Source: Martinezella lusitana (GTDB lineage: Bacteria > Pseudomonadota > Alphaproteobacteria > Rhizobiales > Rhizobiaceae). From it: DNA of 64,000 bases. The notes beneath the pieces are model-generated. The model was given only the letters and a program-made list of their open reading frames with translations. It was not told the origin of the DNA and made no database searches. The stretch covers positions 372,001 through 436,000 of the forward strand of contig NZ_JAFEVL010000020.1 in NCBI RefSeq assembly GCF_016901135.1. Direction: 5' to 3'. The translations under genes were made by a program, and so were the position numbers. Below are positions 50,840 to 60,941 of the stretch, piece by piece. How positions within the stretch are numbered: position 1 is the stretch's first letter; every line of letters begins with the position of its first letter.

Positions 50840-53215
50840 ATGGCCGGTTTCGCGGGCCTGACATTCCTGGCTCTATGTCTGCCCTTTTTCGGTGCGCTGA
50901 TCGCGCCCGTCATCGTTCGGCGGTTTGGTCACCATGCGGCTTGGCCGTTGGCGCTGCTTCCTGCGCTGGCCTTTCTTCATTTTACGAGGTTTCTCCCCGA
51001 CATTGCCTCAGGACAGGTCATCCGGGACGGTTTCGATTGGGTGCCGAGCCTCGGTTTGCGCTTTTCATGGCTGCTCGATGGCCTGTCGCTGACCTTCGCC
51101 TTGCTCATCACCGGCATCGGCACGCTGATCGTTCTCTATTCAGGTGGTTATCTCAAGGGGCATGCTGATCTCGGGCGCTTCTTCTCCTTCATCTTCCTGT
51201 TCATGGGCTCTATGCTCGGGCTTGTCGTTTCGGATAGTTTCCTCACCTTGTTCGTCTTCTGGGAATTGACCTCCATCACCTCCTTCCTGCTGATCGGGTT
51301 CGACCATCAGCGGGAGGCGTCGCGCCGGGCGGCGCTGCAGGCACTGGTGGTCACCGGCGGCGGAGGGCTGCTGTTGCTCGCGGGCCTGCTGCTGATCTGG
51401 CAGATCACCGGCATCGCCGCCATGTCCGACCTGCTGAAAGCCGGCGATACACTGCGCGCAAGCCCGCTCTATCTTGCAGCCCTGATCCTGGTGCTCGGCG
51501 GCGCCTTCACCAAATCGGCGCAGTTTCCGTTTCATTTCTGGCTGCCGAACGCCATGGAAGCGCCGACACCCGTATCGGCCTATCTGCACTCCGCCACCAT
51601 GGTGAAGGCGGGCGTCTATCTGCTGATGCGGCTCAATCCGGCCATGGGTGGGACGATGGCCTGGCAGACGATCCTCCCGGTTTTCGGCGCTGCGACGCTG
51701 CTGGTCGGAACCTTGCTCGCCATACGGCAGACCGATCTGAAGCTGAAGCTCGCCTATACGACGGTTTCCTCGCTTGGACTGCTGGTATTGCTCACCGGCT
51801 TCGGCACGGACTATGCCATCGAAGCCGCCGTGCTCTATCTGGTGGCGCATTCGCTGTTCAAGGGCGCTCTGTTCATGATCGCCGGCATCGTCGACCACGA
51901 GACGGGAACGCGAGATATCACGCGCCTGGGCGGTCTGCGCTCCGCTATGCCGCTGACCTTCGCCGCCGCCTTGATCGCCGCCATCTCGATGGGCGGCCTG
52001 CCGCCCGCCTTCGGGTTCCTCGCCAAGGAGGAGATCTATGCGGCATTGGCGCAAGCTTCGCCGGGCGCGATCATTCTGACGATCGTCGCCGTTGCCGGCA
52101 ACGCGCTGATGTTTGCCATCGCCTTTGCCGTGGCGCTGAAGCCCTTCCTGGGACCGATGACCGAGACGCCGCAGCATCCGCATGAAGCACCTCCATTGCT
52201 CTGGCTCGGACCGGTAGTGCTTGCCTTGCTCGGTCTCGCTTCGGCTCTGCTCTCGGGTCTATGGCATGCCTATGTCTCGTCACCGATGGCCAGTGCCGTC
52301 AGCGGCAAGGGATTGCAGATCTCGGTCTCGCTCATCCCGCATGTCGGTCTGCCCCTGGCACTCTCGGTCGTGACCGTTCTTCTCGGCATCCTTGTCTATT
52401 GGAAGCTCGATCGCGCCCGCTTTCTCATGTCGGTCGTCTTACGGGCTCTCGGCCCGGGGCCGGATCGCGGCTTCGATGGCTTCATTTCCGGCCTGGTGCG
52501 GTTGTCGCACGTCATCTCTCGCTTCTTGCAGCCCGGCCGCCTGGAAATCTATGTCACCGTAACCTTTGCCTGCCTTGCAGCCACGCTGTTGATCCCGCTC
52601 GTCATCCATGGCGAACTGCCGGCAATCCCCGCATGGCCGAATTTGCAGTGGCATGAGGCGACGATCTTCCTCATCGCCGTTATCGGGCTTGCTGCTGTCG
52701 TCCTTGCGCGCGACCGGCTGACCGCCATCGTTTCGCTCGGCATTCAGGGTTTTGCCGTGGCCGTCATCTTCCTGCTGTTCGGCGCGCCGGACCTGTCGTT
52801 CACGCAGTTCATGGTCGAGACCCTTTCCGTCGTGATCCTTGCCATGGTGATGACGCGGTTGCGTCTGTCTTCCTCCGATCGCCGTCCACCGTTGAAAATG
52901 GTCGCCCATGCCGCGCTTGCGATTGCTTGCGGTGTCGGCTTCGGCCTCCTGTTGCTGAAGGCGACGCAGACACCCTTCGACCTGACGCTGACGGCCTTCT
53001 TCAATCATTATTCGAAGCTGATTGCCCATGGCGACAATGTCGTCAATGTGATCATCGTCGATTTCCGCGGCACGGACACGCTCGGCGAGATCGCCGTTGT
53101 GGCCATTACCGGGCTTGCGATCTTGGCGCTGATCCGCATCCGGGCAGGCGGCGAACGTAAGCTTGCGGCCAACGATCCTGATCTGGAGGAAAAGTTGGAG
53201 GCTGGGCGTTCATGA
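50840..53215 (+). CDS. mnhA: Mrp Na+/H+ antiporter subunit A
   Basis: A 791-residue membrane subunit, homologous to NADH dehydrogenase NuoL in its first 500 residues (the proton-channel-like blocks [38 protein letters not shown] and [16 protein letters not shown]), followed by the MrpA-specific C-terminal domain ([39 protein letters not shown]). It forms part of the seven-subunit cation:proton antiporter for pH and Na+ or K+ homeostasis; S. meliloti calls such operons pha. A GGGAGAGG precedes ATG 50840. First gene of the operon; its stop overlaps mnhB by 4 nt (ATGA). Confidence 0.95.
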   Translation: MAGFAGLTFLALCLPFFGALIAPVIVRRFGHHAAWPLALLPALAFLHFTRFLPDIASGQVIRDGFDWVPSLGLRFSWLLDGLSLTFALLITGIGTLIVLYSGGYLKGHADLGRFFSFIFLFMGSMLGLVVSDSFLTLFVFWELTSITSFLLIGFDHQREASRRAALQALVVTGGGGLLLLAGLLLIWQITGIAAMSDLLKAGDTLRASPLYLAALILVLGGAFTKSAQFPFHFWLPNAMEAPTPVSAYLHSATMVKAGVYLLMRLNPAMGGTMAWQTILPVFGAATLLVGTLLAIRQTDLKLKLAYTTVSSLGLLVLLTGFGTDYAIEAAVLYLVAHSLFKGALFMIAGIVDHETGTRDITRLGGLRSAMPLTFAAALIAAISMGGLPPAFGFLAKEEIYAALAQASPGAIILTIVAVAGNALMFAIAFAVALKPFLGPMTETPQHPHEAPPLLWLGPVVLALLGLASALLSGLWHAYVSSPMASAVSGKGLQISVSLIPHVGLPLALSVVTVLLGILVYWKLDRARFLMSVVLRALGPGPDRGFDGFISGLVRLSHVISRFLQPGRLEIYVTVTFACLAATLLIPLVIHGELPAIPAWPNLQWHEATIFLIAVIGLAAVVLARDRLTAIVSLGIQGFAVAVIFLLFGAPDLSFTQFMVETLSVVILAMVMTRLRLSSSDRRPPLKMVAHAALAIACGVGFGLLLLKATQTPFDLTLTAFFNHYSKLIAHGDNVVNVIIVDFRGTDTLGEIAVVAITGLAILALIRIRAGGERKLAANDPDLEEKLEAGRS

Positions 53216-53631
53216 ACACGCTGATCTTCCGCACCGCCGCGCCGTTTCTCACGGCACTGATGCTGCTCTTTTCCGTTTTTGTCCTGCTGCGCGGCCATAA
53301 CGAGCCCGGCGGCGGCTTCATCGGCGGCCTGATCGCCGCCTCTGCCCTGGCGATCTATGGCATTGCCTGCGGCGTGACGGCGGTGCGGCGCGCGATCATG
53401 TTTCATCCGCTGGCGATTGCCGGCTTCGGCCTGCTGGCGGCGACCGTCGCCGGTTTCCTGTCCGTCTTCTCCGGTGTGCCGTTCATGACCGGGCTGTGGA
53501 TCTATCCGCATCTGTTCGGCGTCGAAGTGCCGCTTTCCACTGTCATGCTCTTCGATATTGGCGTCTATCTGGTCGTCGTCGGTGCCATCACCTCGATCGC
53601 GCTCGCGCTCGAAGAGCGGGAGGTGGATTGA
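53212..53631 (+). CDS. mnhB: Mrp Na+/H+ antiporter subunit B
   Basis: A 139-residue, four-helix subunit. The family block [20 protein letters not shown] at about residues 28-47 is a hallmark of MrpB, as is the C-terminal [19 protein letters not shown]. Together with A it sits beside the NuoL/NuoM-like channel proteins. Because A and B are separate genes, this is a seven-gene operon rather than the six-gene fused type found in some rhizobia. The stop (TGATG) overlaps the mnhC start by 1 nt. Confidence 0.94.
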   Translation: MNTLIFRTAAPFLTALMLLFSVFVLLRGHNEPGGGFIGGLIAASALAIYGIACGVTAVRRAIMFHPLAIAGFGLLAATVAGFLSVFSGVPFMTGLWIYPHLFGVEVPLSTVMLFDIGVYLVVVGAITSIALALEEREVD

Positions 53632-54008
53632 TGGAGGTCGTCTTCTCCGCTTTGGTCGGCCTGTTCTTTGCGGCCGCAATCTATCTGATGCTGTCGAAAT
53701 TCTCGATCCGCATCATGCTCGGCATCGCGATCCTGGGCAATGCCGTCAACCTCTTGCTCTTTACCGCCGGCCGGGTAACCCCCGACGTGCCGCCCATCAT
53801 CCCGCGAGGTGCGACTACGCTCGATCTGGCTGCTGCCAACCCGCTGCCGCAGGCGCTAATCCTGACGGCGATCGTCATCTCATTTTCGTTTCTCGCCTTT
53901 CTGCTTGTCCTGACCTACCGAGCCTATCAGGACCTCAAGACGGACAATACCGGCGAGATGCTGGTGGCCGAACCGGACGAGCGGCCGCTGCCGCCTTTGG
54001 GGTACTAG
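53631..54008 (+). CDS. mnhC: Mrp Na+/H+ antiporter subunit C
   Basis: A 125-residue, three-helix NuoK-like subunit. Recognisable from IMLGIAILGNAVNLLLFTAG, the NuoK-type helix with its conserved polar residues, and PLPQALILTAIVISFSFLAF. The C terminus has a short acidic tail (DLKTDNTGEMLVAEPDE). It overlaps mnhB by 1 nt and precedes mnhD by 4 bp, so stoichiometric translation is likely. Confidence 0.94.
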   Translation: MEVVFSALVGLFFAAAIYLMLSKFSIRIMLGIAILGNAVNLLLFTAGRVTPDVPPIIPRGATTLDLAAANPLPQALILTAIVISFSFLAFLLVLTYRAYQDLKTDNTGEMLVAEPDERPLPPLGY

Positions 54009-54012
54009 CGAT

Positions 54013-55578
54013 ATGGCAGGACCAGCCGACGCCGCTGTCGATCTCTCCGCCGCGCTGGTGGCGGCGCCGGTGCCGCTCGGGCATTGGCTGGTGATCCTGC
54101 CGGTGGCGCTGTGCATCAGCCTTGGTGCGATACTTCTGATGTTGCGCAACCGCACCGAATGGCACGCCTGGATCGCCATTCCCGGCCTAGTGCTGCTGGT
54201 GCTGGTGGATGCCGCCTTGCTTTACAGGGTCGCCAGCGATGGGCCGGTGACGATGGTGATGGGCCGATGGCTGCCGCCGTTCGGCATCGCCTTCAGCGTC
54301 GATCTTCTCGGCGCGATCATGGCCCTGACGGCGGCGGTCGTCGCGCTCGCGGGCGGCATCTATTCGCTCGGCGAGATTGTCACCAGCGGGCGCCGCTACG
54401 GCTTTTTCCCATTCCTGCTGCTGCTGCTTGCCGGCGTCAGCGGCGCTTTCCTGACCGGCGACGTCTTCAATCTCTACGTCTGGTTCGAGGTGCTGCTGAT
54501 TTCGTCTTTCGGCCTGCTGATCCTCGGCTCGGAGCGGGAGCAGATCGACGGCGCGTTGAAATATGCCGTCCTGAACCTCATCGCCACCACGCTGTTTCTG
54601 GTGTCCGTCGGCTATCTCTATGCCATCTTCGGCACGCTCAACATGGCCGACATCGCGATGAAGGCGAGGGCCGGCGACAACACCGCGCCGTTGATGACGC
54701 TGGCTGGCCTGTTCCTGCTCGCCTTCGGCATGAAGGCGGCTGCCTTCCCCGTCAATTTCTGGCTTCCCGCCTCCTATCATACGCCGCGCATCACCGTTTC
54801 GGCGCTGTTCGCCGGCCTGCTCACCAAGGTCGGCGTCTATGCTCTCATCAGAGTTCTCGTCATGTTGCTGCCGGTTGAGCGCGCCGAGCTCGGCCCGGTC
54901 ATCACCGTTGTTGCCATCGCGACGATGCTTGTCGGGGTGCTGGGTGCGCTCGGCGAAAATGATATTCGGCGCATGCTTGGCTACATGGTCATATCGGGCA
55001 TCGGCACGATGCTGGCGGGCGTGGCACTCGGCAGCGCCGATGGTCTCAGCGGGACGATCTTCTACGCGCTGCACTCGATGGTGCTGATGACGGCACTCTA
55101 CCTGCTGGCAGGCCAGGTTGCCCGGCTCGGCGGCAGCTTTTCCCTGACTTCGCTCGGTGGGCTTTACCGGCGGAGCGGTTGGTTCGCCGGCCTTTCGCTG
55201 GTGCTGTTCTTCGCCGTCAGCGGCCTGCCGCCTTTTTCCGGCTTCTGGCCCAAGGTCGTCCTGGTGAAGGCGGCGCTTGCAACTGGCGCCTGGTGGCTGG
55301 CGGCCGCGATCCTGCTGGTCGGTTTCCTCACGACGATCGCCTTCGGCCGGGTCTTCCTGCTGGCGTACTGGCGCCCGGGAAGTGAGGGAGGCGCTGTGGC
55401 CGTGGAGCCGATCAGATGGCAGGCCGGTCTGCCGCTTCTCGCGCTTGCCGCGCTGGTCGTCGGTTTCGGCCTTTTCCCAGAGCGCCTTTTGCATTTGACG
55501 CAGCGCGCCGCGGCAGGCCTTGAAGAGCCATCCGCCTATCTGCACTCTGTCTTTCCTGCTGCGGGGGGCGTGCAATGA
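54013..55578 (+). CDS. mnhD: Mrp Na+/H+ antiporter subunit D
   Basis: A 521-residue NuoM/NuoN-like proton-channel subunit with about 14 helices. Channel-type motifs are NLYVWFEVLLISSFGLLILG, FGMKAAAFPVNFWLPASYHT, and ENDIRRMLGYMVISGIGTML, including the membrane Glu and Lys residues expected for proton transfer. It starts with about 25 extra N-terminal residues (AGPADAAVDLSAALVAAPVP) before the first helix. The stop overlaps mnhE by 4 nt. Confidence 0.95.
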   Translation: MAGPADAAVDLSAALVAAPVPLGHWLVILPVALCISLGAILLMLRNRTEWHAWIAIPGLVLLVLVDAALLYRVASDGPVTMVMGRWLPPFGIAFSVDLLGAIMALTAAVVALAGGIYSLGEIVTSGRRYGFFPFLLLLLAGVSGAFLTGDVFNLYVWFEVLLISSFGLLILGSEREQIDGALKYAVLNLIATTLFLVSVGYLYAIFGTLNMADIAMKARAGDNTAPLMTLAGLFLLAFGMKAAAFPVNFWLPASYHTPRITVSALFAGLLTKVGVYALIRVLVMLLPVERAELGPVITVVAIATMLVGVLGALGENDIRRMLGYMVISGIGTMLAGVALGSADGLSGTIFYALHSMVLMTALYLLAGQVARLGGSFSLTSLGGLYRRSGWFAGLSLVLFFAVSGLPPFSGFWPKVVLVKAALATGAWWLAAAILLVGFLTTIAFGRVFLLAYWRPGSEGGAVAVEPIRWQAGLPLLALAALVVGFGLFPERLLHLTQRAAAGLEEPSAYLHSVFPAAGGVQ

Positions 55579-56048
55579 TCCTGTTCGTCTTCAACCTGCT
55601 GCTTGCCATCGTCTGGGCCGCCGTCACCGGCAGCGCCTCCTTCATGAATTTGGTGTTCGGCTTTCTACTCGCGGCTGTTGTGCTTGGGATCGTGCGGTCA
55701 TCCTATGGCGGCGTCCTTTACCTCGGTCGCGTTCGCCGAATACTCGCGCTGTTGCTATTGTTCCTGTGTGAGCTTGCCAAATCCGCCTGGGCCGTCGCCG
55801 TGGCTGTCATGAGCCCGAGGATGGATGTGAAGCCGGGGATTTTCGCCTTTCCATTAACCGTCGACCGCGATTTCGAAATCACGCTGCTTGCCAATCTCAT
55901 CACGTTGACACCGGGCACCCTTTCCGTCGATGTTTCCGATGACCGGAAGATCCTCTACGTGCATGCGCTCGACTGTTCCGATCCGGACGCCATCAGGCGG
56001 AGCATTGCCGAGGGCTTCGAGCGTCGGATCATGGAGGCTTTCCGATGA
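55575..56048 (+). CDS. mnhE: Mrp Na+/H+ antiporter subunit E
   Basis: A 157-residue subunit with N-terminal helices ([20 protein letters not shown]) and a cytoplasmic half containing [19 protein letters not shown] and [11 protein letters not shown], the standard MrpE signature. In other bacteria MrpE is required for full activity but its role is less defined. Overlaps both neighbours by 4 nt (ATGA). Confidence 0.94.
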   Translation: MILFVFNLLLAIVWAAVTGSASFMNLVFGFLLAAVVLGIVRSSYGGVLYLGRVRRILALLLLFLCELAKSAWAVAVAVMSPRMDVKPGIFAFPLTVDRDFEITLLANLITLTPGTLSVDVSDDRKILYVHALDCSDPDAIRRSIAEGFERRIMEAFR

Positions 56049-56422
56049 TCGCCGCATCCATCGTTTCGGCCGCCGCTATGATAGCGCTCGGCATTCTGAG
56101 CATCGCCTTTTTGCTGACCGTCTATCGCGTGGTTGCCGGCCCGACATTGCCGGATCGGGTTCTGGCGCTCGACATGCTGGTGGCGGTCGCCATCGGCTTC
56201 ATCGCCGTCATCGCCATCAAGACCGGCTTCACGCTCTATATCGATATTGCCATTTCGCTTGGCCTTGTCGGTTTTCTTGCTACCGTTGCCTTTGCCCGTT
56301 TCATCCTCACGCACGGGCAGTCCAAGGCACCGGAGCAACCTCACGTGGCGCGGGACAGTGGCAACGCGCAGCAGGGCAAGAAAACCCGCAAGAATAGTCG
56401 GCGGCAGAAGGGAGGGCGCTAG
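56045..56422 (+). CDS. mnhF: Mrp Na+/H+ antiporter subunit F, with basic C-terminal tail
   Basis: A 125-residue, three-helix subunit: [20 protein letters not shown] with the GPT-DR motif and [19 protein letters not shown]. The usual MrpF is about 90-95 residues; this one continues for 30 further residues rich in Lys, Arg, Gln and Gly ([20 protein letters not shown]). The tail could meet the membrane surface or a partner. Overlaps mnhE by 4 nt and mnhG by 1 nt. Confidence 0.92.
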   Translation: MIAASIVSAAAMIALGILSIAFLLTVYRVVAGPTLPDRVLALDMLVAVAIGFIAVIAIKTGFTLYIDIAISLGLVGFLATVAFARFILTHGQSKAPEQPHVARDSGNAQQGKKTRKNSRRQKGGR

Positions 56423-56784
56423 TGGAGTTGTTCTGGGCTGTCATTGTTGCTGCTCTGCTGTTGACAGGCGCATTATTCTCGCTGGTCGCAGCGATCGGCA
56501 TCGTTCGTCTACCCGATCTCTACAGCCGCATGCATGCCGCTTCGAAGGCCGGAACTGTTGGTTCCGGTCTTTTACTACTTGCAGTCGGTATTCATTCGCA
56601 GGACTTATCGATATTGGCCCGAGCCTTGGCAGGTTTCGTCTTCTTCGTGCTGACTGCGCCGATTTCGGCGCATCTTCTTGCACGCGCGGCACATAAGGCC
56701 GGCCATCGGTTGACGTTGCCCTCGGTGCGAGACGAACTGTTGACGGGACAAATGCCGAAGCGCCTGTCCAAAACAAGGGGCTAA
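56422..56784 (+). CDS. mnhG: Mrp Na+/H+ antiporter subunit G
   Basis: A 120-residue final subunit, from a GTG overlapping the mnhF stop by 1 nt (TAGTG). Three helices with [20 protein letters not shown], the hallmark RxPDxYxRxHAxxK block, and [17 protein letters not shown] at the C terminus. The operon ends here; 528 bp of noncoding sequence follow before mucR. Confidence 0.94.
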   Translation: MELFWAVIVAALLLTGALFSLVAAIGIVRLPDLYSRMHAASKAGTVGSGLLLLAVGIHSQDLSILARALAGFVFFVLTAPISAHLLARAAHKAGHRLTLPSVRDELLTGQMPKRLSKTRG

Positions 56785-57312
56785 CAAACGCAAAGATTGT
56801 CGGAAAAGCAATACATGTTCGCCTCTTTAGTTATCTATTTTTAATAGATGAGATTTTTGAGAAGAAATGATGGGATTAAAAACTGGACATTTGGGTAAAG
56901 AGTGCTAATTCAGATTCAAGTAGAGTTTTGATGTTGAGTTAGTCTCGGCCGGGTGTAAGTTCTCGATGCTTTGATCTTTCTTTGGAGCAAAGCTGAACAA
57001 AGCTTTCTTCCGGTTAACGATTGGGGATCATTTTCCGTAATCACTAATTCTGACATCAGACGGTATAGAAGCGGTTTTCGTCGCATGAGGTCTAGGGGTG
57101 GATTTCACGCGATAAGAAACGTGGCGTAAAGCACCGCTTTTTGCTGGAGGCTGCTACGAATGCGGGCAATACGTTTGCGCGGATTGCCCGGCGCAACGAG
57201 ACTTGGAATCGACATGATTTCCGGGGCTCCGCGCGGATCATACAGCAATGCTGTGCCTTGCGCGCTCAATGGAGGCGCGGCCAGCAGGCAAGCCGATGAA
57301 CAGGAGAACAAA
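56785..57312. other. Long AT-rich region between the mrp operon and mucR
   Basis: A 528-bp noncoding stretch, clearly more AT-rich than neighbouring genes. It contains a dyad ATCTATT-TTT-AATAGAT (56833-56849) near the mrp end and no clear intrinsic terminator. MucR/Ros proteins autoregulate by binding AT-rich DNA with TA steps upstream of their own gene, so part of this may be the mucR control region and an untranslated leader. No RNA gene was recognised. Confidence 0.6.
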
Positions 57313-57744
57313 ATGACAGATACGGCCCTTGGCAATGGGCACGAGTTACTGGTTGAGCTGACAGCCGATATAGTCGCGGCTTATGTCAGCAACCATGTCG
57401 TCCCGGTCAGCGACCTTCCGAATCTGATTTCCGACGTACATTCCGCCTTGAGCAGCACCTCGGCTCCGGCTCCTGCCGTTACCGTGGTTGAAAAGCAGAA
57501 GCCGGCCGTATCCGTTCGCAAATCTGTACAGGATGATCAAATCACTTGTTTGGAATGCGGCGGCAGCTTCAAGTCGCTGAAGCGTCACCTGATGACCCAT
57601 CATGGTCTCTCGCCTGAAGAATATCGCGAGAAATGGGATCTGGCGGCAGACTACCCGATGGTGGCGCCAGCCTACGCGGAAGCACGTTCACGGCTTGCGA
57701 AGGAAATGGGTCTCGGCCAGCGTCGCAAGCGCGGCACTCGTTAA
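57313..57744 (+). CDS. mucR: MucR/Ros-family zinc-finger transcriptional regulator
   Basis: A 143-residue MucR/Ros regulator. The single prokaryotic C2H2-type zinc finger is [19 protein letters not shown] (about residues 79-97), flanked by the family's [20 protein letters not shown] and a basic C-terminal tail (RRKRGTR). MucR represses exopolysaccharide and other symbiosis or motility genes by binding AT-rich DNA. ATG 57313 ([16 protein letters not shown]) has CAGGAG 6 nt upstream; an earlier in-frame start is not supported. A strong terminator follows. Confidence 0.95.
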   Translation: MTDTALGNGHELLVELTADIVAAYVSNHVVPVSDLPNLISDVHSALSSTSAPAPAVTVVEKQKPAVSVRKSVQDDQITCLECGGSFKSLKRHLMTHHGLSPEEYREKWDLAADYPMVAPAYAEARSRLAKEMGLGQRRKRGTR

Positions 57745-57867
57745 GCGCCCGGGAGCGATTTCAGGAAAAGTGCGTAGTGGTTTTCCGTCCGGAATTGCGC
57801 AAGAACAATAACATAGAGCGGTTAGGCGATTCCGTGAGACGCGTAACCGCCCTAGCTGGTCTACAGA

Positions 57868-57893
57868 AAAACCCGGCTTGCGAGCCGGGTTTT
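57868..57893. terminator. Bidirectional intrinsic terminator between mucR and sufE
   Basis: AAAACCCGGCT and AGCCGGGTTTT are perfect 11-bp arms around TGCG. T-runs fall at the 3' side on both strands, so it serves the two convergent genes. Confidence 0.9.
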
Positions 57894-57919
57894 GTCTATC
57901 ATCGTGACGCTAGCCGAGC

Positions 57920-58345
57920 CTATGCTGCGGCTCTCACGCGGGCTTCTTCGCGGATGCGCTTGATCATGGAGCGCAGTCCATTAGCGCGCTGCGAGGAGAG
58001 ATGCTCGACGAGGTCGATCTTGCCGAAGACATCGAGCGCATCGAGCGCGGCGATTTCGGACGCCGGTTTGCCGGAATAGGTTGCAAGCACGATCGCCACC
58101 AGTCCGCGCACGATATGTGCGTCGGAATCTCCTTCGAACGTCAGGATCGGATTTTCAGGATCGCCGGACGCATGCGTGACGAGCCAGACTTGGCTGGCGC
58201 AGCCCTGCACCTTGTTTTCCAGCGTCCGTTTATCCTCCGGTAGATCGGGCAGCGCCTTGCCGAGCTCGATCACGTAGCGGTAGCGATCCTCCCAGTCGTC
58301 CAGGAAGGAAAAGTCCTCGATGATCTTGTCAAGCGTTGCCATCAT
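57920..58345 (-). CDS. sufE: SufE-family sulfur acceptor protein
   Basis: A 141-residue SufE-fold protein that accepts sulfane sulfur from the cysteine desulfurase SufS on a Cys in a mobile loop and passes it to iron-sulfur cluster assembly. The Cys is in ENKVQGCASQVWL (Cys49 from the first of two ATGs). Other family blocks: FSFLDDWEDRYRYVIELGK and DALDVFGKIDLVEHLSSQRANGL. It is separate from the rest of any suf operon, which is common for rhizobial sufE. The first and second ATG (58345, 58342) are both plausible starts. Confidence 0.94.
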   Translation of the reverse strand: MMATLDKIIEDFSFLDDWEDRYRYVIELGKALPDLPEDKRTLENKVQGCASQVWLVTHASGDPENPILTFEGDSDAHIVRGLVAIVLATYSGKPASEIAALDALDVFGKIDLVEHLSSQRANGLRSMIKRIREEARVRAAA

Positions 58346-58471
58346 ATCGATCCAATTTATCCATCGACTTTGGATATAGGCGAAACGACGGGTGATTTGA
58401 ACCCGCGGATAAAAAGAACGCCGCTGGCCTGTCGAGGCCTGCGGCGCGCAAGGTGGGCCAAAGAAAAGGTG

Positions 58472-58936
58472 TCAGGTTCGCGGACGCGGCATCGGCAGTG
58501 GCACGGAAGAGGGCAGCTTGACGGTGCCGGTGATCAAGACGTCGGCGGTTTCGGTGCCGATGACGCGCTTGACGGGCATCGGCTGTGTGATGGCGGCGGC
58601 CTGTTCCTGGCCTGCGCGCGCTGCCGTATTGTCGGCAGGCGTCCCCGAGGCCTGATCCTTGAAGTGACGGCCGAGCAGATCGTAGGCGACGCGTGCGCCA
58701 TCGCGAGCCTGATAGCCGAGCGCCGTCAGCGTCTCGCCGCCCTTCATGCAGACTTCCGGCTTCTCGGAGCACATCGCGCCGACATATTGGACGACGCCGG
58801 TGGCGGCCGAAAGCGCGTCGGAGACCTGCACGGTCGGCTCTCCCGCCGGGCGGGGGTCGCCTTCGGGCTTCGCAAAGATCGGCAGGAACATGAGAACCAG
58901 CGAGAACCAGAACCCTGTTCTAATCAGAAACCACAT
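58472..58936 (-). CDS. DUF5330 family membrane protein
   Basis: A 154-residue protein with one N-terminal membrane segment (MWFLIRTGFWFSLVLMFLP) and a soluble part with a Cys pair in AMCSEKPEVCMKGGETL, the mark of DUF5330. A Pro-rich end (PSSVPLPMPRPRT) follows. The start at 58936 has AAGGAA directly upstream and matches relatives; a start at 58960 is possible. Function unknown; restricted largely to Rhizobiales. Confidence 0.85.
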   Translation of the reverse strand: MWFLIRTGFWFSLVLMFLPIFAKPEGDPRPAGEPTVQVSDALSAATGVVQYVGAMCSEKPEVCMKGGETLTALGYQARDGARVAYDLLGRHFKDQASGTPADNTAARAGQEQAAAITQPMPVKRVIGTETADVLITGTVKLPSSVPLPMPRPRT

Positions 58937-59363
58937 TTCCTTGCCCACCTTCTCTGTCATCCGGCTCGGTCGCCGATTCGGACTTGTCTGTCCGATGTGG
59001 TTCGAACCTATCCGGCAGAGGACAACATCACTTTTCAAAACTCAGCGGCATTTTCGGCTAATTTGATTCAAATTTTAGCTTTCTAAATTCGAACCGCATT
59101 TAGATCAAATTGTAGCGATTGCTGTTAAGCATGTCTCGCCCTATCCGCCTGATATGCAGGGCTTTGCGGGCACAGGCCCTGCCGCAAAAGTTAACGCGCG
59201 GCGGAAATCTAAATAAAATCCGTTGCTTACCCGCTGTTAACCACAAAAAACAAAGGTCCCGCATTCTGCGTCAAAACGGGATCTTGGCGCTTTTTCGGCC
59301 GGTCGGCGGGGCTTTCCTTTATTCTTTCCTTAAGTCGCCAGAGCCTATTGTGAGGTCCAATAA
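58937..59363. other. Divergent intergenic region ahead of the histidine kinase
   Basis: A 427-bp gap with an AT-rich middle (about 59030-59100). A CtrA-like half-site pair, TTAT-N7-TTAA (59319-59333), lies 30 bp before the kinase start and differs from TTAA-N7-TTAA by one base. No coding or RNA gene was recognised. Confidence 0.5.
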
Positions 59364-60941
59364 GTGACCGTTTTGACGGGTTGTAGTGTGCGCGTATTGA
59401 GTAACATGACTGTCGGGGCTGGAGCCTTCGTAGACCGGGTGGGCGGAAGCTGGCTCTCCCGGACGAGCGGGAATGGCGAAGTCCGTGGGCAGGAACTGGC
59501 GATCCTGCGCCGGCTTGCGCTTGCCTCATCCGTGGCACTCTTTGCGGTTCCCATCGGGCTTTCATTTGTCACCAGCCCGGCCGTGGCACTGCCCGCCGGC
59601 GTCGCCACCGTTTGCGCCGCTTTCCTGTTTTCGGCCGTCGGCAGCATCGCGCTGTCGCGCCAGAGACCTGATCCCCAAACCACCGAGGCCGTCATCGTCG
59701 AGCATCATGACTTAATGCTGGAAGCCGCTTTCGGCCTCGTGCTTCTGCTGGATCCACAAGGCAACGTGACCACCCTTGGCGGCCGCGATCGCGCGGAATT
59801 CCTGAGCTGGATGCGAGACCCGACCGGTCGCGGCTTCATCGAGCAGATCCATGTCTCAGACCGGATCCTCTTTCTGCAGGCGGTCGATGTGCTGCGTCAG
59901 GGTCGTGATGCATTCGGCGTGGACCTGCGTCTGGAACGCTCGACCGTCATGGGTGGGGATGAGCAGTTCGTCCATGTCCGCATGGAGCTGACGGCACGAC
60001 GCGACGGCGAAGGCCGATTGACGGCGATCGTTGGTCAGCTGCGGGATATCTCGCAGGACCAGCAGCTTCGCGAGGATGCCGCGCGCAAGACCGCGGAGGC
60101 GCAATCGGCCAATGACGCCAAGTCGAGCTTCCTTGCTGCCGTCAGCCACGAGCTGCGCACGCCGCTCAATGCGATCCTCGGCTTTTCCGATATTCTCGGC
60201 GGCGAATATTTCGGCAAGCTGGAGAACAATCGCCAGCGGGAATATGTCGGCCTGATCCGCCAGTCCGGCGCGCACTTGTTGTCCGTGGTCAATACCATGC
60301 TCGACATGAGCAAGATCGAGGCCGGGCGCTATGAGCTTCTGCTCGAGTCCTTCCCGATCGAGGACTCCATTGCCGCATGCGAAGCCATGTTGGCGCTGCA
60401 GGCGAAGGAAAAGGGGCTGACCTTGACGAGCCGCGTTCAGCGCGGCCTCGGCGAGATCGTTGCCGACCAGCGTGCTCTCCAGCAGATCCTCATCAATCTC
60501 GTCGGCAATGCGATCAAGTTCACCGATGCGGGCGGCGCCGTCACCGTCGATGCGGCATTGGCTGACGGGATGCTGAAGCTCTCGGTCGGCGATACCGGTA
60601 TCGGCATCGCAAACGAGCGGTTGGCTTCGCTCGGACAGCCCTTCGTGCAGATCCAGAACGACTATACGCGCCGCTATGCCGGCACCGGTCTCGGCCTGTC
60701 GCTGGTCAAGGGGCTGGTGGCGTTGCACGGCGGAAGTTTCTCGATCGCCAGCGCACCAGGCGAGGGCACGGTGATCACGATCCTTATTCCGTTCGACGGT
60801 TCGGGCACCTTGACGGCACAACAGTCTGTGGATGCCAATCGCCCTGTCGATTTTCCGCCGCGCCTGAAACATAGTATGGAGATGAGTGAAAGGCGAAACG
60901 AGGAAGAGATGAATGGCCCCGCAAAAGCGAAAATCGCCTAA
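59364..60941 (+). CDS. PAS-domain sensor histidine kinase, DivJ/PleC (PdhS)-like
   Basis: A 525-residue membrane kinase. Two membrane helices at about residues 51-98, a PAS-like domain at about 115-228, an H-box with His262 (AAVSHELRTPLNAILGFSD), and a complete ATPase domain: N-box LINLVGNAIKFTDAG, G1 SVGDTGIGI, G2 GTGLGLSLVKGL. The H-box region with ILGFSDILGG-like text and LLSVVNTMLDMSKIEAGRY fits the PdhS family, which acts on the cell-cycle response regulator DivK. DivJ is the likeliest role but not certain. GTG 59364 has GAGG 8 nt upstream; ATG 59406 is an alternative. Its 3' end overlaps the next gene by 29 nt. Confidence 0.88.
   Translation: MTVLTGCSVRVLSNMTVGAGAFVDRVGGSWLSRTSGNGEVRGQELAILRRLALASSVALFAVPIGLSFVTSPAVALPAGVATVCAAFLFSAVGSIALSRQRPDPQTTEAVIVEHHDLMLEAAFGLVLLLDPQGNVTTLGGRDRAEFLSWMRDPTGRGFIEQIHVSDRILFLQAVDVLRQGRDAFGVDLRLERSTVMGGDEQFVHVRMELTARRDGEGRLTAIVGQLRDISQDQQLREDAARKTAEAQSANDAKSSFLAAVSHELRTPLNAILGFSDILGGEYFGKLENNRQREYVGLIRQSGAHLLSVVNTMLDMSKIEAGRYELLLESFPIEDSIAACEAMLALQAKEKGLTLTSRVQRGLGEIVADQRALQQILINLVGNAIKFTDAGGAVTVDAALADGMLKLSVGDTGIGIANERLASLGQPFVQIQNDYTRRYAGTGLGLSLVKGLVALHGGSFSIASAPGEGTVITILIPFDGSGTLTAQQSVDANRPVDFPPRLKHSMEMSERRNEEEMNGPAKAKIA

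Noticed and set aside
54187..55575. 462-codon minus-strand open frame
   Set aside because: Antisense shadow of mnhD; translation is Gln/Arg/Asp-rich with no membrane or domain character.
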